A DNA stretch of 64,000 nucleotides, from contig NZ_BMDQ01000003.1 in assembly GCF_014635865.1 (NCBI RefSeq), positions 372,001 through 436,000 of the forward strand, in the 5' to 3' direction. Of this stretch, positions 25,442 to 33,879 are shown piece after piece. This stretch comes from Winogradskyella haliclonae (lineage in GTDB: Bacteria > Bacteroidota > Bacteroidia > Flavobacteriales > Flavobacteriaceae). The translations under genes and the position numbers were made by a program. Under the pieces are notes generated by a model. The model ran no database searches. It was not told where the DNA came from and worked only from the letters and a program-made list of their open reading frames with translations. The first letter of the stretch is position 1. Every line of letters starts with the position of its first letter.

Positions 25442-26530
25442 ATGAATCGATTTTATTTATATTTATTCGTATTAGTTGTACTTAGTTGTGCTGAGAGTGA
25501 TGAACCAACTGAAGTTATATCCACAGATATTTCTGTTACAAGTTCTACGAACTCAATTACATGGACAGATGACGCAGGTTTATTACAACAATTAGATAAT
25601 GCTTTAAGTTATAATTTTGGAAGCACTCTTGAGAGTGAAATAGAAAAGCAACAAGTATTTAATACTGATTCTACAGAGGTCACTGCTAGTATAAAATTTA
25701 GCGCTGGTTTTGAAAATGTATATAAAGACACCAACCCTTTTAATAATTCTGTAACCATAAGTTTAATAAGAGAAGTGCCTGCTCCGCAAGGTATAGAATT
25801 GAAAGCAGATGGCTCTGGAAGCACTTACGAATTAATTACTTCGGTTTTAGCACCAGATGCAAATCCTATTGAAACTCCAGATTGTAACCACGCATCTTTT
25901 GGACGCCATATCGATGAAATTTTTGATAATGATATAAATACAAATGTATTTAGATTCTTTATGCACACAACACCAGACAACGACCGCTGTATTAATTTTG
26001 ACCGCCAACGTAATGAGATAAAAACCTATGACCAATCACCTGATAACTTAAAAGGTGTACAAAACGAAACAGTGGTTTATAAATGGAAGTTTAAATTACC
26101 TTCAGGATTTCAAACGTCTCCAAACTTTACGCATTTACACCAACTAAAATCTGTGGGTGGTAATTTGGCAAGTATGCCTATGTACACATTAACTGCAAGA
26201 AAAAGCAGCCCTGATAGGCTTGAATTGCGCTATGCTGAAACAGACACCCAAGTAACATTAACTCAAACGCCTATTACACCTTTTTTAAATACCTGGGTAG
26301 AAGTTACAGAAACCATAATTTATGGCACAAATGGCACTTACGCTATTGAAATAAAAAGTATAAATGATGGTAGTGTTTTATTTGAATACTCTAACAACTC
26401 TATTATTAATTGGCGACCAAACGCAGATTTTGTAAGACCTAAATGGGGTATTTACCGAAGTCTTATTAACTCACAAGACTTAAGGAACGAAGAAGTGCTT
26501 TTTGCGGATTTTAGTATTACTGAATTATAG
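25442..26530 (+). CDS. Polysaccharide-lyase-like lipoprotein (jelly-roll fold, tentative)
   Basis: A 362-residue protein with lipobox VLSCAES, so exported and lipid-anchored. The C-terminal 180 residues contain WKFKLPSGFQTSPNFTHLHQ, then LNTWVEVTETIIYGTNGTYAI and RPKWGIYRS. This order (HQ strand, TWV strand, PKWGIYR near the end) is that of concanavalin-like polysaccharide lyases of the heparin lyase I/PL13-PL20 type. That suggests breakdown of an acidic polysaccharide at the surface. No sugar-uptake genes lie next to it and the catalytic residues cannot be fixed by eye, so a binding-only protein is possible. It has own promoter space and no downstream partner. Confidence 0.6.
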   Translation: MNRFYLYLFVLVVLSCAESDEPTEVISTDISVTSSTNSITWTDDAGLLQQLDNALSYNFGSTLESEIEKQQVFNTDSTEVTASIKFSAGFENVYKDTNPFNNSVTISLIREVPAPQGIELKADGSGSTYELITSVLAPDANPIETPDCNHASFGRHIDEIFDNDINTNVFRFFMHTTPDNDRCINFDRQRNEIKTYDQSPDNLKGVQNETVVYKWKFKLPSGFQTSPNFTHLHQLKSVGGNLASMPMYTLTARKSSPDRLELRYAETDTQVTLTQTPITPFLNTWVEVTETIIYGTNGTYAIEIKSINDGSVLFEYSNNSIINWRPNADFVRPKWGIYRSLINSQDLRNEEVLFADFSITEL

Positions 26531-26854
26531 CACTCTTCCATATAAACTTATAACTTTTTTAAAGCTTGACTTTATACTTTTAAAAGTCTAACTTCGATTA
26601 TTACAGGTTGAGCTTGTCGAACTCACCACTGATATAGTCAATTAAATGAAATTCATCGGATTGATGATGAAGGAACAGAACCTTAAGGTTGGTAATAGAA
26701 ATTACACCAAACAATGGTAATAAATAATTGATTGTTCTCACCTACATCCGATAATAAACATGAATTCTCCTAATGATAGTTTTTATTTATTAATTTAGAT
26801 TTAATCAACTCTAATTGCTCGCACTAACATTTTTGACATAAGCTAAAAACATCA
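26531..26854. other. Gene-free stretch with a short dispersed-repeat-like segment
   Basis: No supported gene. It holds GGTTGAGCTTGTCGAACT (26606-26623), which resembles the intergenic repeat text of Flavobacteriaceae, and a perfect palindrome AACCTTAAGGTT (26679-26690). A 24-codon open frame at 26647-26721 has no features that support translation. Confidence 0.6.
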
Positions 26855-27439
26855 ATGAATCATAAATCTTTGTTAGATTACATAAATAAGTTCATCAGCT
26901 TAACTGTTGAAGAAGAAAACATTTTACTTTCAAAAACAACTAATAGACGTTATCTCAAAGACCAATATATCGTTCAACAAGGAGACGTCTGTAAAAGCGT
27001 AAATTTTATTATTTCTGGATGTACAAAAACATTTTATATGGATCAAGAAGGACAAGAACATATTGTAATGTTTGCCATAGAGGATTGGTGGACTTCTGAC
27101 TTAGGAAGCCATATTACTCAAACTCCTGCCGATTTCAATGTACAATGCATAGAGCAGACACAGCTTATTCAATTTACTTATGATAATCTCGAAGAACTCT
27201 ATAAAGAGATTCCAAAACTAGAACGCCTGTTTAGAAAAATTGTAGAACGTGCTTTTGTAGCTTCACAAAAACGGATTATCAGAAATTTTAGTCTTTCTGC
27301 TAAAGAGCGTTATCAAGTTTTTAAAACGACTTACCCAAAAATAGATCAGCGGGTCCCACAATATATGATTGCCTCGTATTTAGGAATTACAAAAGAGTTT
27401 TTGAGTAAAATTAAGAGCCAAATCATACAAGGCCAATAA
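26855..27439 (+). CDS. Crp/Fnr family transcriptional regulator
   Basis: A 194-residue protein: a cNMP-binding-like beta-barrel (about residues 25-115) with QYIVQQGDVCKSVNFIISG, a long linker helix and a short DNA-binding end with YMIASYLGITKEFLSKIKSQ. The cAMP-contacting Arg-Ser signature is not present, as usual in this flavobacterial subgroup, so the signal is unknown. It is the first of three rightward genes (regulator, SnoaL-like, YceI) and likely controls them. It is related to the second regulator at 43315. Confidence 0.9.
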   Translation: MNHKSLLDYINKFISLTVEEENILLSKTTNRRYLKDQYIVQQGDVCKSVNFIISGCTKTFYMDQEGQEHIVMFAIEDWWTSDLGSHITQTPADFNVQCIEQTQLIQFTYDNLEELYKEIPKLERLFRKIVERAFVASQKRIIRNFSLSAKERYQVFKTTYPKIDQRVPQYMIASYLGITKEFLSKIKSQIIQGQ

Positions 27440-27534
27440 AAGTTAATCTAGTTTAACTTCATTTAATATTCTAGTTCATTTTTTAGGTTTTCAATGTTTA
27501 GGAAATTTGTACCATAACATTAAAACATAAAAAA

Positions 27535-27888
27535 ATGAATACTCTATTAGAAAAAATCAGCACGATTAATGACATGATACTCGAAGGTAAAGCTTTAGAT
27601 GCTTTTGATGAATTCTATCATGATGATATTGTAATGCAAGAAAACGACAATCCTGTTGTAGAAGGAAAAGTTGCAAACAGACAAAGAGAAGTCGATTTCT
27701 TTGATGCTATTACAGAGTTTAGAGGTGCTCAACCTTTAAAAGTAACTGTAGGAGAAAATACAACCATGGTAGAATGGCATTTTGATTATACCCATAAAGA
27801 CTGGGGAATTAAAAATTACACTCAAGTTGCTGTGCAAAACTGGAAAGATGGAAAAATTATTAAAGAAAAATTTTACTACGGCGTATAA
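27535..27888 (+). CDS. SnoaL/NTF2-like domain protein
   Basis: A 117-residue single-domain protein of the cone-shaped NTF2-like fold: N-terminal helices (LEKISTINDMILEGKALDAF), then EFYHDDIVMQENDNPVVEGK, and a C-terminal sheet (YTQVAVQNWKDGKIIKEKFYY). Members are small-molecule isomerases, cyclases or binding proteins; the substrate cannot be read from the sequence. It lies 95 bases after the Crp/Fnr gene and 33 before the YceI gene, in what is probably one stress-response unit. Confidence 0.85.
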   Translation: MNTLLEKISTINDMILEGKALDAFDEFYHDDIVMQENDNPVVEGKVANRQREVDFFDAITEFRGAQPLKVTVGENTTMVEWHFDYTHKDWGIKNYTQVAVQNWKDGKIIKEKFYYGV

Positions 27889-27921
27889 TTTAAGCTATGA
27901 ACAATTTAAAAAATAATAACA

Positions 27922-28500
27922 ATGAAAAATTCAATTAAAAATACAGCTACACTAGTAATTATAGCTTTTATGACATTTTCTTTTACAACACTAGAAGGTG
28001 ACAAAAAAGACATTAAAATAGAGCGTAGTAAAGTGGTCTGGAAAGGCTACAAAGTAACAGGTTCGCATACTGGAAATATTAGCATAAAATCTGGCCAATT
28101 AATTTTTGATAATAATCAATTAAAAGGTGGACAATTTATAATAGACATGTCTACCATTACAGTTACCGATTTAGAAGGTGATTATAAAAACCAGATAGAA
28201 GGTCATTTAAAATCAGATGACTTTTTCGGGGTTACAAAATTCCCACAAGCATCTTTAACTTTTACAGATGTAAAAGTAACTGGAAAAAACTCATATAGAG
28301 TTATTGGTAATATTACTATTAAAGGTAAAACTGAAAGTGTCTCTTTTGATTTATCTATATATGGCAATAAAGCAAATGCTTCTCTAAAAATAGACAGAAC
28401 TAAATTTGATGTAAGGTATGGCTCTAATAGTTTCTTTGATGGACTAAAAGATAAGGCTATCTATGACGAATTTGACATCATCGTAGACATGGAGTTTTAA
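27922..28500 (+). CDS. YceI family periplasmic lipid-binding protein
   Basis: A 192-residue exported protein. A signal peptide (TATLVIIAFMTFSFTTLEG) is followed by the YceI lipocalin-like barrel: SKVVWKGYKVTGSHTGNI, a middle FDNNQLKGGQFIIDMSTI, GHLKSDDFFGVTKFPQASLT and the end FDIIVDMEF. YceI proteins hold polyisoprenoid or other lipids in a tunnel in the periplasm. Last gene of the Crp/Fnr-SnoaL-YceI set, closed by the terminator at 28541. Confidence 0.93.
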   Translation: MKNSIKNTATLVIIAFMTFSFTTLEGDKKDIKIERSKVVWKGYKVTGSHTGNISIKSGQLIFDNNQLKGGQFIIDMSTITVTDLEGDYKNQIEGHLKSDDFFGVTKFPQASLTFTDVKVTGKNSYRVIGNITIKGKTESVSFDLSIYGNKANASLKIDRTKFDVRYGSNSFFDGLKDKAIYDEFDIIVDMEF

Positions 28501-28540
28501 ATTTAAACTTATCAAATGAAGCAAAAGAGTTTGTAGAATA

Positions 28541-28571
28541 AAAAAAGCACAGTTTATGACTGTGCTTTTTT
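28541..28571. terminator. Bidirectional terminator between yceI-like gene and E2 gene
   Basis: Arms AAAAAAGCACAGT (28541-28553) and ACTGTGCTTTTTT (28559-28571) with a five-base loop; T-runs on both strands serve the two convergent genes. Confidence 0.88.
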
Positions 28572-28594
28572 TACTTATGCATAAATCTTCTAAT

Positions 28595-29905
28595 CTATAT
28601 TTCTCTATCCATATCCCAAGACTCTAAATAGTCTTTTACAGCTTTTACAAACTGTCCTCCAAGTGCACCATTTACCACACGGTGATCATAAGAATGAGAT
28701 AAGAACATACGGTAACGGATACCAATAAAATCGCCTTCTGGGGTTTCAATCACTGCAGGTACTTTACGTATAGCACCTAAAGCCAAAATACCTACTTGTG
28801 GCTGGTTAATAATTGGTGTACCCATAATGCTGCCAAAAGTACCCACATTGGTTACGGTGTATGTACCATCTTGGATATCGTCAGGGTTAAGTTTTCCAAC
28901 TCTTGCACGGTTAGCCAAATCATTAACCTTTTTGGCCATGCCTAAAAGATTTAACTGGTCTGCATCTTTTATGACTGGTACAATTAAGTTACCATCAGGC
29001 AAAGCTGCTGCCATACCCAAATTAATATTTTTCTTTTTTACAATGCTATCGCCTTGTACAGAGATATTCATTAATGGAAAATCACGTAATGCTTTTGCTA
29101 CGGCCTCCATAAATATTGGCGTGAATGTTAAGTTTTCGCCTTCACGCTTTTTAAAATTGTCTTTATGTTTTTTACGCCAGTTCCATATATTAGTGACATC
29201 TGCTTCTATAAACGACTGCACGTGAGCAGATGTTTGCACTGAATCTACCATATGCTTGGCAACTAATTTGCCCATACGACTCATCTCAACGATTTCGTCA
29301 TCACCAGATGCTACAATAGGTGCAGCCTTCTTTTCTACAGGTTTAGCTGTTGCAGCTGGTTTAGAAACCACTGTTTCTGTTTTTGGAGCTGAGCTACGAG
29401 ACTCTAAATATGCTTTAATATCATTTTTAGTGACACGGCCATCTTTACCCGAACCAGCAATTGTATCTAATTCTGTTTGAGAGATACCTTCTTGCTTTGC
29501 AATATTTTTTACTAATGGCGAATAGAACCGCTCACCAGTAGATGCAATAGGTGCTACAGCTTCTTTAGCAGCTGTTACTGTTTGAGCGACCTCAGCAACT
29601 TCTTTTACAGCTTCTGCTTTTGGAGCTTCTGCAGCTGGTGCTTTTACCTCTACAGTATCGCCTCCTTCGGTTTCGATTACTGCAATGGTTTGCCCCACCT
29701 GTACAACATCATCAATATCGAAAAGTTTTTCGACTAAAACACCGTCAACTTCACTCGGCACTTCACTATCTACTTTATCAGTAGCAATCTCTAAAACTGC
29801 TTCATCAGCTTCAATAGTTTCACCAACATCTTTAAGCCATGAAGTTATTGTTGCCTCTGCAACACTCTCTCCCATTTTAGGTAATTTCAGTTCAAACTTT
29901 GCCAT
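28595..29905 (-). CDS. 2-oxo acid dehydrogenase E2 component (dihydrolipoamide acyltransferase)
   Basis: A 436-residue core enzyme of a 2-oxoacid dehydrogenase complex, moving the acyl group from lipoate to CoA. Domains: lipoyl (1-76, lipoyl-Lys 44 in ATDKVDSEVP), an Ala/Val/Glu-rich linker, an E3/E1-binding domain (about 128-165, YSPLVKNIAKQEGISQTEL) and a catalytic domain (about 205-436). The catalytic His is in SHSYDHRVVNG; the usual Asp of HxxxDG is Asn here. No E1 or E3 gene adjoins it. Whether it serves branched-chain, 2-oxoglutarate or pyruvate complexes is open; the single lipoyl domain favours branched-chain or 2-oxoglutarate. Confidence 0.93.
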   Translation of the reverse strand: MAKFELKLPKMGESVAEATITSWLKDVGETIEADEAVLEIATDKVDSEVPSEVDGVLVEKLFDIDDVVQVGQTIAVIETEGGDTVEVKAPAAEAPKAEAVKEVAEVAQTVTAAKEAVAPIASTGERFYSPLVKNIAKQEGISQTELDTIAGSGKDGRVTKNDIKAYLESRSSAPKTETVVSKPAATAKPVEKKAAPIVASGDDEIVEMSRMGKLVAKHMVDSVQTSAHVQSFIEADVTNIWNWRKKHKDNFKKREGENLTFTPIFMEAVAKALRDFPLMNISVQGDSIVKKKNINLGMAAALPDGNLIVPVIKDADQLNLLGMAKKVNDLANRARVGKLNPDDIQDGTYTVTNVGTFGSIMGTPIINQPQVGILALGAIRKVPAVIETPEGDFIGIRYRMFLSHSYDHRVVNGALGGQFVKAVKDYLESWDMDREI

Positions 29906-29942
29906 ATCTCTAATTTGATAGTCGTTATTTGGTAATTGGATG

Positions 29943-29950
29943 CAAAATTA
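29943..29950 (-). promoter_or_regulatory. -7 promoter element for the E2 gene
   Basis: TAATTTTG on the minus strand, 38 bases upstream of the ATG; the -33 part is not obvious. Confidence 0.45.
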
Positions 29951-30023
29951 ATAAAAAAACAGATATTTTACTGCTAATACATTAAATATTAATCAAACTT
30001 TAGTATTCCTAATCAGCATAAAA

Positions 30024-30644
30024 TTACTTTGTTTTTCGCACTTCAAAATTAATCAAATTCTCTTTCAGCCAATTAGAAAATTTAGTATTTGGATTAATTA
30101 TTACAGTCTTTTTAGCAATTTTAATAATAGGTGCATCATCTACATGATCTGTAATAAATACATCTACCGACTTTAAATTATTCTTTTCAAAATAACTTAA
30201 AAGGTTTTCTTTTTTTCGTTCACTAAGATTTTCAAAATCTGAAGAAAATCCATATTCTGGAAAATCCGTTGCTAAGCATGTATCAAAACCTTCTGTTTTT
30301 GCAATCAAATTGGCATAACAGCTTGGTGCTGCCGAAGCCAATATCTTAACATCAAAAGAAGCATCTGTAACTTCTTCTATTTTATTTTTATGTTTTGATA
30401 ATTTTGAAATAAAATCTTGATAGTCGATATCTTCATTTTTGATAAGCTTAAGGGCTTTGTACTTTAATCTAGAATGTGATATTATTCGGAATAGCCTCAA
30501 CTTAATAAAAAACAACAGTATGTTAAACTTAAACATTCTAAAGTCATTAAAATAGTAACTCAGCAAGTACTTAAGAAACTCATGAAACGTATTTGCATTG
30601 TATAACGTCCCATCTAAATCTACCACTAATACCTTCTTATCCAT
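30024..30644 (-). CDS. HAD-superfamily phosphatase
   Basis: A 206-residue HAD hydrolase: motif I VDLDGTLYN at the N-terminus with nucleophile Asp, a helical cap (about 20-90), motif II Ser in LASAAPSC and motif IV in VFITDHVDDAPIIK. The cap and layout are near the phosphoserine-phosphatase-like (HAD-I) group. It overlaps the PRTase gene by eight bases, so the two are translated together. A phosphate-ester substrate linked to the PRTase (a nucleotide or phosphoribosyl compound) is a reasonable guess, not shown by the sequence. Confidence 0.85.
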   Translation of the reverse strand: MDKKVLVVDLDGTLYNANTFHEFLKYLLSYYFNDFRMFKFNILLFFIKLRLFRIISHSRLKYKALKLIKNEDIDYQDFISKLSKHKNKIEEVTDASFDVKILASAAPSCYANLIAKTEGFDTCLATDFPEYGFSSDFENLSERKKENLLSYFEKNNLKSVDVFITDHVDDAPIIKIAKKTVIINPNTKFSNWLKENLINFEVRKTK

Positions 30645-31215
30645 GATGCTTGGTTTTATAATCTAATGACCATGGAAAACGAACCAATTGGTTCTTAAAC
30701 ATATAATAATCTGGTACTACTATAGACTCTGCATTTGTCCAAGCTAAAACTGCTGTCTTAATGGAGGTATCTGGAAATTTATTTGATAACACCTCTATAA
30801 CCGATTGCATGGTTTGTCCTGAATCTACTGCATCGTCAAGAATAAGAATAGTATTTATAGACTTATTTTCAAAAGCACTAAAATCGATTTCAATCGTTTG
30901 ATTATTATTTTTATTTGAAGTTTTTATTTGTTTCTGATGCTCAGAAATTCTAGCCTTATTCAATATTGAATAAGGTAACAAATTCAATAAATTCTTCATA
31001 AAACTACTTTGCTTAATACCTTTAGTGGAAGGTCTCTGTAGCTTTACAGTTGTGTACACAATATATTTATTTAAATGTTCTTTTTTGAATTCCTCTAACA
31101 CATAGCCACCACCATTTAAAATACCGACAACCATATCTGGTTTACTATCAATTTTTATAAACAATCTCCGGCAATGTAGTTGAAAATCGTTTTTATGTAA
31201 TGTGATGACCTTCAA
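30637..31215 (-). CDS. Phosphoribosyltransferase-domain protein (TTG start)
   Basis: A 192-residue type I PRTase-like protein. The PRPP-binding signature is ILILDDAVDSGQTMQSVIEV (about residue 120), with the entry strand MVVGILNGGGYV. It transfers or removes phosphoribose from a base; the base cannot be inferred, and the Cys- and Asn-rich middle is unlike HPRT or XPRT. The frame opens with TTG (31213-31215); the first ATG would remove the first 27 residues, which form the normal N-terminal helix of the fold, so TTG is preferred. It starts 10 bases after recR and overlaps the HAD gene. Confidence 0.8.
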   Translation of the reverse strand: MKVITLHKNDFQLHCRRLFIKIDSKPDMVVGILNGGGYVLEEFKKEHLNKYIVYTTVKLQRPSTKGIKQSSFMKNLLNLLPYSILNKARISEHQKQIKTSNKNNNQTIEIDFSAFENKSINTILILDDAVDSGQTMQSVIEVLSNKFPDTSIKTAVLAWTNAESIVVPDYYMFKNQLVRFPWSLDYKTKHHG

Positions 31216-31225
31216 AATAAAAACG

Positions 31226-31843
31226 CTATAATTTTAAAGATGCTTCAAACGGAATACGGTCAATGATACTTCTTCCTAAAGTGACCTCATCGGTATATTC
31301 TAACTCATTCCCTGCAGCAATTCCACGTGCAATAGTCGATGTTTTTATATCGTAATCTTGGAGCTGTTTAAAAATATAGAAATTGGTTGTATCACCTTCC
31401 ATTGTTGGACTCATAGCAAAAATAAGTTCTTCGACTTCGCCTGCTTTTACTTTATTGACTAAAGCGTCGATATTTAAATCTTGAGGTCCAATACCATCCA
31501 TGGGCGAAATCTTTCCTCCTAAAACATGATACAATCCTTTAAAAGAACCTGTGCTTTCGATGGCCATAACATCACGGATATCTTCTACAACGCAAATCAG
31601 TTCTTTTTTTCGCATTGGGTTTGTACAAATTTCACAAAGCTCTTTATCACTGATATTATGACAAGACTTACAGAAATTTATCTCTTGGCGTACTTTTTGA
31701 AGCGCGTCTGCCAACAAAAAAGATTGCTCTTTTGGCTGACGTAACAAATGTAACACCAAACGTAATGCCGTGCGTTTACCAATACCTGGTAATTGTGACA
31801 TTTCATTAACTGCGTTTTCTAAAAGTTTTGAAGAAAATTCCAT
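31226..31843 (-). CDS. recR: Recombination protein RecR
   Basis: A 205-residue RecR. It has a helix-hairpin-helix ([15 protein letters not shown]), a four-Cys zinc finger ([16 protein letters not shown]), a Toprim domain ([14 protein letters not shown]) and the Walker-B-like end. Works with RecO/RecF to load RecA on gapped DNA. Here it leads a leftward unit with the PRTase and HAD genes rather than dnaX. Confidence 0.97.
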   Translation of the reverse strand: MEFSSKLLENAVNEMSQLPGIGKRTALRLVLHLLRQPKEQSFLLADALQKVRQEINFCKSCHNISDKELCEICTNPMRKKELICVVEDIRDVMAIESTGSFKGLYHVLGGKISPMDGIGPQDLNIDALVNKVKAGEVEELIFAMSPTMEGDTTNFYIFKQLQDYDIKTSTIARGIAAGNELEYTDEVTLGRSIIDRIPFEASLKL

Positions 31844-31934
31844 ATTGGCGAAGTTAGGTATTTTTTAAATTTTGGAAAGATTGGTATTGGTATTTCTAAA
31901 AAGTTTATTTTCGAATGAATTAATTACTGATTTT

Positions 31935-33395
31935 ATGTCACCGACTTCTATCCTACTTCTTATTGCTGCCTACTTTGGTGTATTGGTTTTAATCTCATAT
32001 TTCACCGGAAAGGAAGATACCAATGCTGCATTTTTTAAAGCAAATAAGTCTGCACCATGGTATTTAGTAGCCTTTGGAATGATAGGCGCATCACTTTCTG
32101 GTGTGACTTTTATTTCGGTTCCAGGCGCCATAGCTGATAAACAGTTTGGGTATTTACAAGTTGTTTTTGGATACCTCGTTGGTTACTTAGTTATAGCGTA
32201 TGTCTTATTACCACTTTATTACCGTTTAAATCTAACATCCATATACACTTATTTAAAAGATCGTTTTGGCATAACTAGCTACAAAACAGGTTCTATTGCA
32301 TTTTTAATTTCTAGGACCGTTGGTGCTTCTTTTAGACTATTTTTAGTCGCAAAAGTTTTACAACTCTTAGTCTTTGATTTGTTTAATATTCCTTTTACCA
32401 TTACCGTAATTATAACTATTGCTTTAATATGGTTGTATACATTTAAAGGTGGAATAAAAACTATCATATTTACAGATACACTACAAACATTATTTATGCT
32501 TATTTCTGTTGTTGTTGCCATTGTTTTTCTAGCATCCGCTTTAGACTTACATAGTGTTTCTGATGTGATAACTAATGCCAAAGAAAGCCCGCTTAGTAAA
32601 GTGTTCTTTTTTGATGATGGTAATAATGCACAATACTTTTGGAAAAGCTTTTTATCTGGTATATTCATTACCATTACTATGACTGGTCTTGATCAAGATA
32701 TGATGCAAAAAAATCTGACTTGTAGAAACTTAAAAGAGGCACAAAAGAATATGGTTTCTTTTAGTATTGTTCTTGTGTTTGTAAATATTCTGTTTCTAGT
32801 TCTTGGATTAATGTTAACGCAGTACGCACAACAAAATGGCATTACTGCAACTAAAGATGATTTGTTTCCAACAATAGCAATGCTGCCAGAAATTGGCATT
32901 GTAACTTCAGCTTTCTTTTTATTAGGGTTAATTGCAGCGGCATACTCTAGTGCAGATTCTGCTTTAACGTCTTTAACCACTTCTTTTTGTATAGATATTA
33001 TAGAGATTGATAAAAAGTCTCAAGATGAACAGAAAAAGACAAGAAAAAAGATTCATGTATTATTCAGTATTATCCTAATAATAGTCATTATCATTTTTGA
33101 TACTCTTTTTAAAGATATATCAGTTATTTGGGAGTTATTTAAAGCAGCAGGATATACTTACGGACCACTTTTAGGTTTGTTTGCTTTTGGCTTATTAACT
33201 AAGAAACATATAAAAGATAAATATGTTTGGCTAATTGCTATTATAGCTCCAATACTATCTTATGTTTTAAACATGTATTCTGAAGTATTACTTAGTGGCT
33301 ACAAAATAGGTTTTGAAATCTTAATCATTAATGGTTTTATTACCTTTTTAGGATTGCTATTAATTTCAAAAAGGCAAGTCTCTAATACTGATTAG
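31935..33395 (+). CDS. Sodium:solute symporter family protein
   Basis: A 486-residue integral membrane protein with about 13 TM helices of the SSS (LeuT-fold) family: LVAFGMIGASLSGVTFISVPGA near TM2 and the sodium-site region AAAYSSADSALTSLTTSF. I use ATG 31935; the frame runs on to a TTG at 31872, but the added residues are not membrane-like. The substrate is unknown (sugar, amino acid or sialic acid are all in the family). It converges with the CoA-binding gene, overlapping its end by 14 bases. Confidence 0.93.
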   Translation: MSPTSILLLIAAYFGVLVLISYFTGKEDTNAAFFKANKSAPWYLVAFGMIGASLSGVTFISVPGAIADKQFGYLQVVFGYLVGYLVIAYVLLPLYYRLNLTSIYTYLKDRFGITSYKTGSIAFLISRTVGASFRLFLVAKVLQLLVFDLFNIPFTITVIITIALIWLYTFKGGIKTIIFTDTLQTLFMLISVVVAIVFLASALDLHSVSDVITNAKESPLSKVFFFDDGNNAQYFWKSFLSGIFITITMTGLDQDMMQKNLTCRNLKEAQKNMVSFSIVLVFVNILFLVLGLMLTQYAQQNGITATKDDLFPTIAMLPEIGIVTSAFFLLGLIAAAYSSADSALTSLTTSFCIDIIEIDKKSQDEQKKTRKKIHVLFSIILIIVIIIFDTLFKDISVIWELFKAAGYTYGPLLGLFAFGLLTKKHIKDKYVWLIAIIAPILSYVLNMYSEVLLSGYKIGFEILIINGFITFLGLLLISKRQVSNTD

Positions 33396-33744
33396 TACCT
33401 AAAAGAACTAAAGTACAAGCCACTTCATATTCAATATTATTTTCTGATAGTAATTTATAAAATTCAGGATTTTCTGTTCCGGGATTAAAAATCACGCGAT
33501 TAGGATTTAGACCAATAACATAGTCATAATAGTCTTCTTGTCGGTTTGGATTCAGATATAAAGTTACAGTATCAATGTCTTTATAATCTATTAAATCCGT
33601 ATCAATAGTTACACCTACTACTTCACCTTCACGAAGTCCAAAGGCTTTTACGTCATGACCATATTTCATCAATCGATGTATTGCAATATTAGAATAACGC
33701 TGCTCTTTTAATGAAGCACCAAGGACTAATGTTTTCTTATTCAT
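33382..33744 (-). CDS. CoA-binding domain protein
   Basis: A 120-residue Rossmann-type domain of the CoA_binding_2 family (TLVLGASLKEQRYSNIAIHR, then GLREGEVVGVTIDTDL and RVIFNPGTENPEFYKLL). Stand-alone members bind CoA, likely as a redox or regulatory module; catalysis has not been shown. Its last 14 bases overlap the symporter on the other strand. Confidence 0.93.
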   Translation of the reverse strand: MNKKTLVLGASLKEQRYSNIAIHRLMKYGHDVKAFGLREGEVVGVTIDTDLIDYKDIDTVTLYLNPNRQEDYYDYVIGLNPNRVIFNPGTENPEFYKLLSENNIEYEVACTLVLLGTNQY

Positions 33745-33755
33745 AACTAATATTT

Positions 33756-33782
33756 GTTAAGATTTGTTAAAACGAGTAACAT
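33756..33782. promoter_or_regulatory. GTTAA repeats in the region upstream of the receptor gene
   Basis: GTTAA at 33756 and 33766, then GAGTAAC at 33774-33780. The text TTTGTTAAAACG is shared with 36613-36624. An operator is possible; the evidence is repetition only. Confidence 0.25.
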
Positions 33783-33879
33783 AATACAAAAATAGTCGTC
33801 TACACATTAACAAACTATCATCAATCAATCGATACTGCAATATTTTAAAAGTTTCAGTATCATAAAAAACGAACAATCA

